NCBI RefSeq assembly: GCF_041379945.2
Contig: NZ_JBFTXJ020000003.1
Span: forward strand, 62,001 to 126,000
DNA: 64,000 nucleotides
From: Aneurinibacillus sp. REN35
GTDB lineage: Bacteria; Bacillota; Bacilli; Aneurinibacillales; Aneurinibacillaceae
Direction: 5' to 3'
Made by a program: the position numbers and the translations under genes. Positions 8,069-16,089 of this stretch are shown one piece after another. Each line of letters begins with the position of its first letter. Positions within the stretch are counted from its first letter, which is position 1. The notes beneath the pieces are model-generated. The model searched no databases, had not been told where the DNA came from, and saw nothing but the letters and a program-made list of their open reading frames with translations.

Positions 8069-8390
8069 AACTAATCTCTCCTTTTATTTTAATATTCTGA
8101 AAAATAATAGTTCGACTTTTACAGCGATCAGCTCCCCACAGTCGCTTATATGTCGATGTATTTTTAATTTATTGAAAACTATAATAACAGTCTCTATTTT
8201 ATTTGTAAATAGGGTTTTTAAATGTAATCGCTTCCAAATTAATAGAAATTTTAGAAAGTTCTATTTTGCTTTATTAAACCAGGAATATTTTCGAAACGAA
8301 AACAAATGTGCTATGATAAAGGTTGAACTTTTTTCGATAGTACGGGTCATACTATGATAAAGAAACTTGAAAGACAAAGAAGGGGAAACT
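8069..8390. other. AT-rich divergent intergenic region
   Basis: 322 bases between the leftward microprotein and nifZ. It contains one full-consensus CcpA-type operator (8222-8236) and two copies of CTATGATAAAG (about 8310 and 8352). No open frame with a ribosome binding site and no terminator were seen. Confidence 0.5.
8222..8236. promoter_or_regulatory. Candidate cre (CcpA) site
   Basis: ATGTAATCGCTTCCA fits the published Bacillus cre consensus WTGNAANCGNWNNCW at every fixed position. It lies between the microprotein start and nifZ. Functional use is inferred, not shown. Confidence 0.4.
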
Positions 8391-9545
8391 ATGATTTATT
8401 TCGATAACAGTGCCACAACACGCCCCCATCCGGATGTGGTAAAAGTGTTCAGTGATGTGGCAAGCCAGTATTTTGGCAATCCTTCTTCGCTTCATCATCT
8501 TGGTGGGAAGGCGGCCCAACTTTTAGAGCAGGCACGCAAGGTAGCAGCTGATTGTCTGGGTGTCCAGCCCAGTGAAGTTATATTTACGTCCGGTGGAACA
8601 GAGAGCAACAATGCGGCATTAAAGGGAATCGCTTTTCAATACCGTTCAAGAGGCAATCACATTATTACAAGCAGTGTAGAGCATGCGTCTGTATATGAGG
8701 CGTGTAAGCAGCTTGAGACGATGGGATACTGTGTTACATACCTGCCGACGGATGAGAAGGGGCAGGTGCGCGCAGAAGACGTAAAACGCGCGCTGCGTGA
8801 TGATACCATTCTTGTTTCGATCATGCACGTGAACAGTGAATTGGGGGTGGTACAGCCTATTGAGGAGATTGGACGTGTGCTGGCTGATTATCCGAAGACT
8901 TGCTTCCATGTAGATGCAGTACAGGCATTCGGTAAAATACCGCTTACCCCAGGCAAGTGGGGGATAGACCTTCTATCTCTGTCAGCACATAAATTCCATG
9001 GTCTGCGGGGCAATGGCCTTCTGTATGTACGTCGAGGGGTAACGCTGTCTCCACTTATTATTGGCGGCGGGCAGGAAGCAGGCCAACGCGCAGGCACAGA
9101 GAATGTAGCTGGTGCGGTTGGCATGGCAAAAGCAATGCGTATGCAACGTGATGCTCTTGAGGCTAATCGTTCACATATGAAAAAATTGCGCGACCGATTG
9201 TTTGATGGTCTTACACGGCTTACCTACTGTACATGGAACGGACCAGGTAAAGATGATGCGTGTGCGGCTCCTCATATTGCCAATTTTTCATTTCCTGGTG
9301 TAAAGGCAGAGGTCGTGCTTCACGCGTTAGAAAAGAAAGAGATCTACATTTCGACACGTTCGGCTTGTTCATCCAAGGCAAATAAGCCATCACGCGTATT
9401 GCTTGCCGCAGGTATCGACGAAGAGAGAGCGAAGAGCGCACTGCGTGTTAGTTTTTCAGCAGAGAATACAGAAGCCGAGGTTGATGCATTCGTACGGGCG
9501 GTGGAAGAGGTTGTACCAAATCTAGCAAAGATAATGAGGGTGTAG
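8391..9545 (+). CDS. nifZ: Cysteine desulfurase, NifZ type, partner of ThiI
   Basis: 384 residues of a class V aminotransferase fold. The protein starts MIYFDNSATTRPHP, has the histidine stacking motif SSVEHASV near residue 99-103, the PLP lysine in SAHKFHG near 200 and the catalytic cysteine in STRSACSSK near 325. It moves sulfur from cysteine to an acceptor protein as a persulfide. It is followed six bases later by thiI. In Bacillus subtilis a dedicated desulfurase (NifZ) feeds ThiI for 4-thiouridine formation in tRNA, so the same job is inferred here. The ATG at 8391 with GAAGGGGAA upstream is preferred over the in-frame TTG at 8367. Confidence 0.88.
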   Translation: MIYFDNSATTRPHPDVVKVFSDVASQYFGNPSSLHHLGGKAAQLLEQARKVAADCLGVQPSEVIFTSGGTESNNAALKGIAFQYRSRGNHIITSSVEHASVYEACKQLETMGYCVTYLPTDEKGQVRAEDVKRALRDDTILVSIMHVNSELGVVQPIEEIGRVLADYPKTCFHVDAVQAFGKIPLTPGKWGIDLLSLSAHKFHGLRGNGLLYVRRGVTLSPLIIGGGQEAGQRAGTENVAGAVGMAKAMRMQRDALEANRSHMKKLRDRLFDGLTRLTYCTWNGPGKDDACAAPHIANFSFPGVKAEVVLHALEKKEIYISTRSACSSKANKPSRVLLAAGIDEERAKSALRVSFSAENTEAEVDAFVRAVEEVVPNLAKIMRV

Positions 9546-9550
9546 AAGAT

Positions 9551-10756
9551 ATGCAATATGAACATATTCTAATTCGTTACGGCGAGTTGGCGCTTAAGAA
9601 GCGTAATCGTGGGGAATTCGAGACGCAGCTCGTGCGCAACATCAAAAAAAGCCTGAAAGCCCATCCGAATGTCAAGGTAGAGCGCGTATATGGAAGGATG
9701 TATCTTGTTCTAAACGGTGAGCCGTACGAACAGATAGAAGCAAAGCTAAAGAAAGTATTCGGGATTCATTCCTTCAGTCCGACACGCTTTCTACAAACCT
9801 TTGAGCTTGAAGCGATTCAGCAGGCGGCGCTCGAAGCGGTTCGTGACGTAGAGCCTTTCCCGCGCACATTCAAAGTAAGAGCAAAACGTCCAAATAAGCA
9901 ATTCCCACACCGTTCTCAGGAGATGAACCATCTTGTAGGCGGCTATATTCTTCGGAATACTGAGGATCTAAAAGTTGATGTACACAATCCGGATGTTGAA
10001 GTGAACGTAGAGATTCGCGTAGAAGGTGTGTTTATTTCATGCCGGACGATTCCCGGCATGGGAGGCTTGCCGACAGGCAGCAGCGGAAAGGCGATGTTAA
10101 TGCTGTCCGGAGGAATCGATAGCCCCGTGGCTGGTTGGATGACAATGAAGCGCGGCGTGCGTATCGAAGGTGTGCACTTCCACAGCTATCCGTTTACATC
10201 GGAGCGAGCGAAGCAGAAGGTAATTGACTTAGCGCGTATCCTGACTCAATATAGTGGAGGTATGAAGCTGCATGTCGTACCATTCACAGAGATTCAAACT
10301 CAGATTCGTCAGCACTGCCCGGAGCATTACACAATTACGATTATGCGTCGCTTTATGATGCGGATTACTGAGCGATTGGCACAAAAACATGGAGCATTGG
10401 CAATTGCAACAGGCGAGAGCCTTGGACAAGTGGCATCTCAAACAATGGAGAGCATGTATACAATTAATCATGTTATTAACACACCAATGCTTCGTCCGCT
10501 TATTGCGATGGATAAAGAGGAGATCATGGCGATCTCGCGTAGAATCGAAACATATGAGACTTCGATTCTCCCATTCGAGGATTGCTGCACAGTTTTCGTG
10601 CCGAAATCACCGGTGACACGCCCTAAACCGGAAATCGCGGAGAGATTCGAACAGGCACTGGATGTGGAACGCTTGGTAGAAGAAGCGGTAGCGGCTGTGG
10701 AAAGCATCTGGATTGACCCGGTGGCTGAGGAAGAAGAGAATCAAGACTTCTTTTAG
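9551..10756 (+). CDS. thiI: tRNA 4-thiouridine synthase ThiI
   Basis: 401 residues: an N-terminal ferredoxin-like and THUMP RNA-binding region (about 1-165) and a PP-loop adenylation domain with LSGGIDSPVAGWM near 185-195 and CCTVFVPKSP near the end. It activates U8 of tRNA and inserts sulfur. The protein ends without the C-terminal rhodanese domain found in the enterobacterial form, as in Bacillus, where the desulfurase NifZ delivers the persulfide. Immediately downstream of nifZ, same operon. Confidence 0.93.
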   Translation: MQYEHILIRYGELALKKRNRGEFETQLVRNIKKSLKAHPNVKVERVYGRMYLVLNGEPYEQIEAKLKKVFGIHSFSPTRFLQTFELEAIQQAALEAVRDVEPFPRTFKVRAKRPNKQFPHRSQEMNHLVGGYILRNTEDLKVDVHNPDVEVNVEIRVEGVFISCRTIPGMGGLPTGSSGKAMLMLSGGIDSPVAGWMTMKRGVRIEGVHFHSYPFTSERAKQKVIDLARILTQYSGGMKLHVVPFTEIQTQIRQHCPEHYTITIMRRFMMRITERLAQKHGALAIATGESLGQVASQTMESMYTINHVINTPMLRPLIAMDKEEIMAISRRIETYETSILPFEDCCTVFVPKSPVTRPKPEIAERFEQALDVERLVEEAVAAVESIWIDPVAEEEENQDFF

Positions 10757-10781
10757 TAGTATTGTTATAGAGAAAAAGACA

Positions 10782-10815
10782 AAGAAAAAGAGCGGCTGGT
10801 CTCCGCTCTTTTTCT
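10782..10815. terminator. Bidirectional intrinsic terminator
   Basis: An AAGAAAAAGAGCGG / CCGCTCTTTTTCTT stem between the convergent thiI and phaC genes. Confidence 0.92.
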
Positions 10816-10819
10816 TATG

Positions 10820-11914
10820 TTATTTGGAGCGCTGCTCCAACCAATCTCCGACTGTCGGATAGGTTTTATTGATTGCTTGGCGGCCGAAGCATACAGATAC
10901 ATGCCCTGTTGGCATCTCTACATAAGTCTTGTCTTTGCTAGAAATCACCGGCATCAAAGCTTCGACCTGATGCGGGATAGCGATATGGTCACGTTCTGCT
11001 GCAACGTTTAATACGTTGGCTTTAATGTTACTCAAGTCTACTTGACGACCGCGAATATATAATTCACCTTTAAGAAGCTTATTGTTCTGATAGAATTCAC
11101 GAATCCATTGTCTGAACGCTTCACCAGGGAAAGGAATGCCGTCGTTGACCCACTTCTGCATGAGCTTCCAGCCGTTAACAAAGTTTTCATTCTCCGCACG
11201 ATCTACAAGGTTAACATATGGACCGTAGAAGTTCACGATTGGCTTTAGCATTTTATTGCCAAAGTCAATCATTTCAGGTGGGATTACCCCCATTGTATCA
11301 ACCATTTTATCGAGGTTGAAGTATTTCTCATCCAACCAGTTTGTAAACAAGCCCGCATCAGCAAAATCAAACGGACTGGTCATGAAAATCAGGTTGCGGA
11401 TTGGCAGCTGCGGATGCAGCGCAGCGAAGATCGATGTCATCGTACCACCCATGCAGTAACCGAGCACAGAGATTTCATCGGCACCTGCTGTCTTCATGAC
11501 TTTACGAACAGCACGTGGAATATAATCCATAATGTAGTCATCTAATTTCATGTTCCGGTCTTCTAGTGCCGGCGTACCCCAGTCGAGCAAATAGACATCG
11601 AATCCGCGGTTAACAAGATACTCGATGAGGCTGTTGCCAGGGGAGAGATCCAAAATATATGGTTTGTTAATCAACGCGTATACCATAAGGAGCGGCACAC
11701 GGTGTTTTTTTGGCATGGCAGGTTGATAGCGATACAATTTGGTCTTGTTTTTTGTCCAAATGACCTCTTTTGGTGTCAAGCCAACTTCGGGCTCTGCTTC
11801 TGTCGTTAACACTTCTGTAGCTTTTTTGAAGCGTCGGTATGTTCGTTGCATCTCCTGCGGCATAGAATCGATCAAGTCTTCCCAATCTTTCGTCACTGGA
11901 GCTGACATATTCAT
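10820..11914 (-). CDS. phaC: Class IV polyhydroxyalkanoate synthase subunit PhaC
   Basis: 364 residues, the short length of class III/IV synthases. The alpha/beta-hydrolase fold carries a lipase-like box with cysteine, VLGYCMGGTM (nucleophile Cys154). The remaining triad is Asp309 in AAERDHIA and His338 in TGHVSVC. The enzyme polymerises (R)-3-hydroxyacyl-CoA to PHA at the granule surface and in class IV needs PhaR, which is encoded two genes upstream. Last gene of the leftward phaR-phaB-phaC run. The gap of about 90 bases to phaB leaves room for its own promoter. GGAGGGAAG precedes the first ATG, and a second ATG at codon 3 is an alternative start. Confidence 0.95.
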   Translation of the reverse strand: MNMSAPVTKDWEDLIDSMPQEMQRTYRRFKKATEVLTTEAEPEVGLTPKEVIWTKNKTKLYRYQPAMPKKHRVPLLMVYALINKPYILDLSPGNSLIEYLVNRGFDVYLLDWGTPALEDRNMKLDDYIMDYIPRAVRKVMKTAGADEISVLGYCMGGTMTSIFAALHPQLPIRNLIFMTSPFDFADAGLFTNWLDEKYFNLDKMVDTMGVIPPEMIDFGNKMLKPIVNFYGPYVNLVDRAENENFVNGWKLMQKWVNDGIPFPGEAFRQWIREFYQNNKLLKGELYIRGRQVDLSNIKANVLNVAAERDHIAIPHQVEALMPVISSKDKTYVEMPTGHVSVCFGRQAINKTYPTVGDWLEQRSK

Positions 11915-12005
11915 CTTCCCTCCAACCTATATATTCTCTCTATTAACTATACCAGAATTATGCAGATGTGCAGAAAAAATTTGTAAATAAAGCCATGCTA
12001 TGTAT

Positions 12006-12749
12006 TTACATATAAAGTCCGCCGTTAATATTTAACTGCTGGCCTGTAATATATTCACCATCTTGGCATAGATAAAGAACGCCGCGAGCAATTTCTTCAG
12101 GAAGACCGAAACGCCGCGCCGGTACTTTGGCTACGATCTGCGCTCGAATCTCATCTGGAACTGCTTGCACCATTTCAGTATCAATAAAACCAGGGCAGAT
12201 TGCATTAACGGTTGTGCCTGATTTTGCTAATTCAAGTGCGAGTGATTTAGTAAAGCCGATCATACCTGCTTTGGCTGCAGAATAATTCGTTTGACCGAAG
12301 CCGCCTGCTTGACCGATGATCGAGGAGATATTAATAATGCGGCCGGCATCGGAATTTTGAATGTGGGAGAGGGCAGCCGTTGTCATATTATAGACGCTTG
12401 AGAGATTCACTTGAATAACTTGATTCCAGTCGTCTTCGGTGATTTTGCGGAAAGTGCGATCACGAGTAATGCCCGCATTATTGACAAGGATATCGAGAGC
12501 ACCGTATTTGCGAACCGCCTCTTCTACGAGCACGCGTGCTTGTGCCGCATCAGATACATCGGCTTGTGAGGCAAAAGCTTCTCCACCTGCTTGTTCAATC
12601 TCTTGTACGACAGCATCGGCAGCTTCGCTGTTGCTGTTATAGTTGATGACGACTTTTATGCCATTGGCAGCTAACTCCTTGGCAATTGCCGCACCAATTC
12701 CGCGGGACCCACCTGTTACAATCGCTACTCTACCGTTTAATTTCACCAT
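12006..12749 (-). CDS. phaB: Acetoacetyl-CoA reductase PhaB
   Basis: A 247-residue short-chain dehydrogenase of the FabG type: TGGSRGIG cofactor motif at about 12-19, NNAGITRDRTF near 85-95, Ser and Tyr/Lys in NISSIIGQ and YSAAKAG, and PGFIDTEM. Sitting between phaR and phaC, it would supply (R)-3-hydroxybutyryl-CoA from acetoacetyl-CoA using NADPH. A GTG at 12761 is in frame, but AAGGGG suits the ATG at 12749, and family members start at this point (MVKLNGRVA). No phaA thiolase is linked, so acetoacetyl-CoA must come from elsewhere. Confidence 0.92.
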   Translation of the reverse strand: MVKLNGRVAIVTGGSRGIGAAIAKELAANGIKVVINYNSNSEAADAVVQEIEQAGGEAFASQADVSDAAQARVLVEEAVRKYGALDILVNNAGITRDRTFRKITEDDWNQVIQVNLSSVYNMTTAALSHIQNSDAGRIINISSIIGQAGGFGQTNYSAAKAGMIGFTKSLALELAKSGTTVNAICPGFIDTEMVQAVPDEIRAQIVAKVPARRFGLPEEIARGVLYLCQDGEYITGQQLNINGGLYM

Positions 12750-12827
12750 AACCAAATACACCCCTTAGTTGACATCAATTTTAATTAAGAAAGTGATGAA
12801 TTATATACAGATACATACAGATAAAAC

Positions 12828-13337
12828 TTACGCTTTTTTCTGCTCGGTTTCTTGTTTCTGTTCGTTTTCTTGTGTAGCGGCGACTTCCTTTACGGATGAT
12901 TCTTTTACAGGTGCTTCTTTTGTCTCCGCCTGTTTTTCAAGCAGGGTCATAAGCTGATCGAGTTTTTTATCTATGGATTTCATGTCGGTTTTAAGGCGGT
13001 TCATTTCGCGGCTGACATTCAGGCTGCTGATCTGGTGCGATAAATCTTCTTCAATCATTTCTTCTAAATTGTCAACTTTAGCTTCGAGATTAACGAGAAG
13101 GGAAGCCAGGTTGGATAGATCAGCACGAGAAGGCATATTTGCCTGTGCCAGATAGTTCTCTGTTGATTGCTTCACCATGTTCTGGTACTGCAGATATAGA
13201 TTTAAGAACTGGCCCATCCATTCTGAGAAATCTTCTTTTCTCATTGACTCGTCAAAGGTCTTGCTCCATTGAGATTCTGTTTTGTCGTATAGGTCTTTCC
13301 ACATTGCAAACGGATCAAACGGGTTTTGTTTGCTCAC
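12828..13337 (-). CDS. phaR: PHA synthase regulatory subunit PhaR
   Basis: 169 residues. It starts VSKQNPFDPFAMWKDLYD, the conserved PhaR opening. A long amphipathic helical region follows (about 80-135, with LVNLEAKVDNLEEMIEEDL and MKSIDKKLDQLMTLLEK), then a low-complexity Glu/Lys/Gln tail. In class IV systems PhaR is the obligate second subunit of the synthase. The GTG at 13337 is chosen because GGGAGAGGAGAT lies just upstream. The longer frame to 13388 runs over this site. First gene of the leftward pha run. Confidence 0.93.
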   Translation of the reverse strand: MSKQNPFDPFAMWKDLYDKTESQWSKTFDESMRKEDFSEWMGQFLNLYLQYQNMVKQSTENYLAQANMPSRADLSNLASLLVNLEAKVDNLEEMIEEDLSHQISSLNVSREMNRLKTDMKSIDKKLDQLMTLLEKQAETKEAPVKESSVKEVAATQENEQKQETEQKKA

Positions 13338-13393
13338 GAATACATCTCCTCTCCCTTTTTTCCACCTTACCATAATTATGCACAGCAATGAAA

Positions 13394-13423
13394 ATTATGT
13401 ATGAAAAAGGTATTTCATGTAAA
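13394..13423 (-). promoter_or_regulatory. Candidate promoter of phaRBC
   Basis: Read leftward: TTTACA, an 18-base spacer, then CATAAT, about 57 bases before the phaR GTG. Confidence 0.4.
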
Positions 13424-13601
13424 AGTATATTGAACCCTACGTCGAAACTCAAATAAAAAGATTCGATAAATTACGATATTTTTCTTAAAAATCTGTGAAG
13501 AATTAGTGAACGGAAGGGATTGGCAACTTGTTATCTATAGACAAAGAAATGTCATGGGTAATAAGTTTCAAATTGCATACAAAAAATTTCTAAGGAAATG
13601 T

Positions 13602-13634
13602 TTGACAAAATCTTTCTGTAGGTGTAAATTACAC
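13602..13634 (+). promoter_or_regulatory. phaQ promoter with overlapping palindromic operator
   Basis: TTGACA (13602-13607), 17 bases, TAAATT (13625-13630). The perfect 13-base palindrome GTGTAAATTACAC (13622-13634) covers the -10. It is close to the PadR-family operator style (TGT...ACA half-sites), so PhaQ autorepression here is likely. Confidence 0.7.
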
Positions 13635-13668
13635 ATAAGAGATATTAACAGATTTGTAGGTGATGCAC

Positions 13669-14103
13669 ATGTCTGCGAGTGATGATAAATCTCGCATGGG
13701 CGCCCAGCAGAAAGATGACAAGACAATGGGCGGTGCGCCCAAAAATTTGATGGTACCGTTTCTTTTGCTTAGCCTGCGTGGCTGGAACGTGCACGGTTAT
13801 GAATTGATTCAGCAATTAATCAAATTCGGATTTCCATCCATTGACCAAGGAAATGTATACCGAACGCTGCGACAGTTGGAGAAAGATAATATGGTGAAGT
13901 CAGAATGGGATACTTCGGCAGGCGGACCTGCCAAGCGAATTTATTCGCTGACGGACGCCGGGGAGCAATACTTGAATTCGTGGGCCTCTTCGCTTGAGCA
14001 ATATCAATCGATGCTTGATCGTTTCTTTACGATGTATACAGGGTTCTTTATGCCCCCAACACCACCGGATAGGTCAGAGACGGATCGCAAGGAAGAAAAA
14101 TAA
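13669..14103 (+). CDS. phaQ: PadR-family PHA-responsive repressor PhaQ
   Basis: 144 residues with a PadR winged helix (about 30-105: LLLSLRGWNVHGYELIQQL, the wing GGPAKRIYSLTDAG) and a short C-terminal helix ending in a Pro- and Glu-rich tail. In Bacillus megaterium PhaQ represses its own gene and phaP and is released by polyhydroxybutyrate. Here it is directly upstream of phaP and divergent from phaR, the same arrangement. The ATG at 13669 has TAGGTGA nearby. A GTG at 13660 is possible. Confidence 0.9.
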   Translation: MSASDDKSRMGAQQKDDKTMGGAPKNLMVPFLLLSLRGWNVHGYELIQQLIKFGFPSIDQGNVYRTLRQLEKDNMVKSEWDTSAGGPAKRIYSLTDAGEQYLNSWASSLEQYQSMLDRFFTMYTGFFMPPTPPDRSETDRKEEK

Positions 14104-14120
14104 TAGTTTGTCGGCGGTAC

Positions 14121-14134
14121 TGCAGCATGCTGCA
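14121..14134. promoter_or_regulatory. Perfect 14-base palindrome between phaQ and phaP
   Basis: TGCAGCATGCTGCA is a loop-free perfect palindrome 52 bases before the phaP start. It is not followed by a T-run, so a protein-binding site is more likely than a terminator. Confidence 0.4.
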
Positions 14135-14186
14135 CTTACCATATACATTATTCTTTTACTTAAGTCTTTAAGGAGGAATTAAACAG

Positions 14187-14765
14187 ATGGCGATCAATAG
14201 AAAAAATGAAAAAGAACCCGTAGTGGTAGAGGTGCAAGCGCAAGAAAGCGCAAATGGAAGCGTAATTGATGCAGTGTGGGATGGCTGGATGAATGGTGTA
14301 AAGACAATGTATGCGTACCAGCGTGAGATGGAAAACCTAACGCTGCAAACGCTTGAACGTCAAAAAGAAATCTGGTCAAAGACAACAGAGAACATGGAAA
14401 AAATGGAAGAGGAAATGAAGAAGTTCCTCGAAGATGTAAAGGTAAACTATCAAAACAATGTAAAAAATATCGGTGGCGAACAAATGAGCAAGACATTTGA
14501 GGATTGGACGCATCGTCTTGATGAAATCGCAGGACGTATTCAGCAACTCACATGGACACCGGGCAAGGCGAATATCAACCTGGTCAACAAGTCACAAGAC
14601 CAGCTTGAAGCATCCGTGAAGAATTTGATTTCTCAGCAGCAGAGAACGCGGGAAGAAGTGCAGTCATTGATGGATAATTTCTTGCAACAAGTGAAAATGA
14701 CGCAAAAAGGCCTACTTGACTCGGTAGAAGCGAATAAAAACAATACAATGAATATGTTCAAATAA
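14187..14765 (+). CDS. phaP: Phasin PhaP (PHA granule-associated protein)
   Basis: A 192-residue, nearly all helical protein with heptad repeats (METs and Leu in MENLTLQTLERQKEIWSK, and LISQQQRTREEVQSLMDNF), no membrane segment and no cysteine. Phasins coat PHA granules and control their size. The gene follows phaQ by 83 bases, has an ideal AAGGAGG ribosome binding site, and ends at its own terminator, so high expression is expected. Similar in length and composition to Bacillus PhaP. The assignment depends partly on the locus. Confidence 0.88.
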   Translation: MAINRKNEKEPVVVEVQAQESANGSVIDAVWDGWMNGVKTMYAYQREMENLTLQTLERQKEIWSKTTENMEKMEEEMKKFLEDVKVNYQNNVKNIGGEQMSKTFEDWTHRLDEIAGRIQQLTWTPGKANINLVNKSQDQLEASVKNLISQQQRTREEVQSLMDNFLQQVKMTQKGLLDSVEANKNNTMNMFK

Positions 14766-14781
14766 CCAGCACCAAGTAGTT

Positions 14782-14805
14782 CCCCCCTCATGATGGGGGG
14801 ATTTT
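14782..14805 (+). terminator. Intrinsic terminator after phaP
   Basis: CCCCCCTCA / TGATGGGGGG hairpin followed by ATTTT. Confidence 0.8.
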
Positions 14806-14865
14806 CCTTACACTTTTTTGTCGAAAATTGTCTATTAACATAGAAAAAAGAAAGAGAGATAAATC

Positions 14866-15309
14866 ATGAACATATACGAAAAATCGAAACAAGTCATTGA
14901 GCGCTCTTACGCTGATATTCACATTGGTGACACATCTGAAATAATCAAAACGATTACAAATGAAGATATTGTGGCTTTTGCGACTCTTACAGGAGATGTA
15001 AATCCGATTCATCTAGATGAAGAGTTTGCGAAGACAACCTTTTTTAAAGGTAGAATCGCGCATGGCATGTTGACAGCAAGCTTCATCTCGACTGTGTTAG
15101 GAACACAGCTTCCGGGAACGAATACGATTTATTTGTCACAGAATCTGAAATTCAAAGCACCGGTTAAAATTGGTGATACGATTACAGCTATGGCCGAAGT
15201 GATAGAGAAGAGAGACGACAGAAAGTTAATAAAACTGCGCACAAATCTTATAAATCAGGATCAAAAAGTCGTGGTTGAAGGAGAAGCGATGGTAATGAAA
15301 ATGGAGTAG
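14866..15309 (+). CDS. phaJ: (R)-specific enoyl-CoA hydratase, MaoC-like PhaJ
   Basis: 147 residues with a MaoC/hotdog fold. The hydratase-2 motif is seen as TGDVNPIHLDEEFA (catalytic Asp and His about residues 44 and 49) with GRIAHGMLTASFIS after it. The enzyme hydrates trans-2-enoyl-CoA to (R)-3-hydroxyacyl-CoA and so feeds beta-oxidation intermediates into PHA. The location beside phaP supports this role. It has its own small intergenic region and terminator and may be separately transcribed. A 10-15 residue N-terminal extension precedes the fold. Confidence 0.88.
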   Translation: MNIYEKSKQVIERSYADIHIGDTSEIIKTITNEDIVAFATLTGDVNPIHLDEEFAKTTFFKGRIAHGMLTASFISTVLGTQLPGTNTIYLSQNLKFKAPVKIGDTITAMAEVIEKRDDRKLIKLRTNLINQDQKVVVEGEAMVMKME

Positions 15310-15330
15310 CTTAAAAGCTACTCCATTTTT
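15301..15330 (+). terminator. Intrinsic terminator overlapping phaJ stop
   Basis: An ATGGAGTAGCTT / AAGCTACTCCAT stem that starts inside the last codons of phaJ, with TTTTT after it. Confidence 0.88.
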
Positions 15331-15342
15331 GTGTCACAAGCA

Positions 15343-15816
15343 TTAATTCGTATAACGGTCCGATGAAATGTTGTCGTTCATATAATTAATCGTAGTTGTT
15401 GAATCTGTATGATCGGTCGTAGAAGATGTTGCGTTTTTCATGTTCTCCTGTGTATCTTCAGCCATCTCTGATACACGATTGGATGCCTCTTCAATTTTTT
15501 CTACCAATGCATTTGGATTAGACATGGTAGATGACATGAATTCCATTGTTTTATCCTTGGCTTTTGCCGTGCCGCGGAATACATCTTCACGTGTCGCTTT
15601 GTCAGCTAAGATCACAGCTGTAGCACCAAGTACACCACCGGCAACTGTGCCCCAGAGGAGTTTGTTCATCGACTTCTTCGCGGCCCTGCTCTCAGCAGTG
15701 GCCCAGTCTGTATTGCGTGCGTCTTCTACCATGCTTGTGCGTTCTGTGCGGTTGACTGAATTGTCTTCATACCAGTTGTAGCTATTGGCGTTTGTGTTAG
15801 TAGATTTGTTGTCCAT
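15343..15816 (-). CDS. YtxH-domain general stress-like protein
   Basis: 157 residues. A polar N-terminus rich in Asn/Thr is followed by one hydrophobic, glycine-rich segment (about 50-68: LLWGTVAGGVLGATAVILA) and a long helical, charged region. This is the YtxH domain pattern found in general stress and desiccation-type proteins of Bacillus. The C-terminal tail is rich in Thr, Asp and Asn. GGGGGAACC lies before the start. No promoter was assigned with confidence and no direct function is known. Confidence 0.7.
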   Translation of the reverse strand: MDNKSTNTNANSYNWYEDNSVNRTERTSMVEDARNTDWATAESRAAKKSMNKLLWGTVAGGVLGATAVILADKATREDVFRGTAKAKDKTMEFMSSTMSNPNALVEKIEEASNRVSEMAEDTQENMKNATSSTTDHTDSTTTINYMNDNISSDRYTN

Positions 15817-16089
15817 GTTTGGTTCCCCCTATCGATTGTTGTTATGTATGAAGTACCCGATTTGACAAAAATAAAAACGAAAAAGTAAGGGAGAAGGAAA
15901 AAAATCATGTTTGTCGAACTGATTCGTATAGGACTTTAGGTAATGTTTCATAAAGTTATCTTAGTATATTGGCATGAAGGCACAGGAAGAAGGATATGGT
16001 TAAAAGAGATAATAGGGAAGAGTACTGTCTTTCTATGCATACAGAGTTGTCGATACGCTAAGTGTAATTTATATAGTTAGGAGAAAGGA

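Larger units (their letters stand above)
13338..13668. other. Divergent phaR/phaQ control region
   Basis: 331 bases without a gene. It carries the leftward promoter for phaR and the rightward promoter plus palindrome for phaQ, both listed separately. The middle (about 13435-13600) is AT-rich with no further structure seen. Confidence 0.7.
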
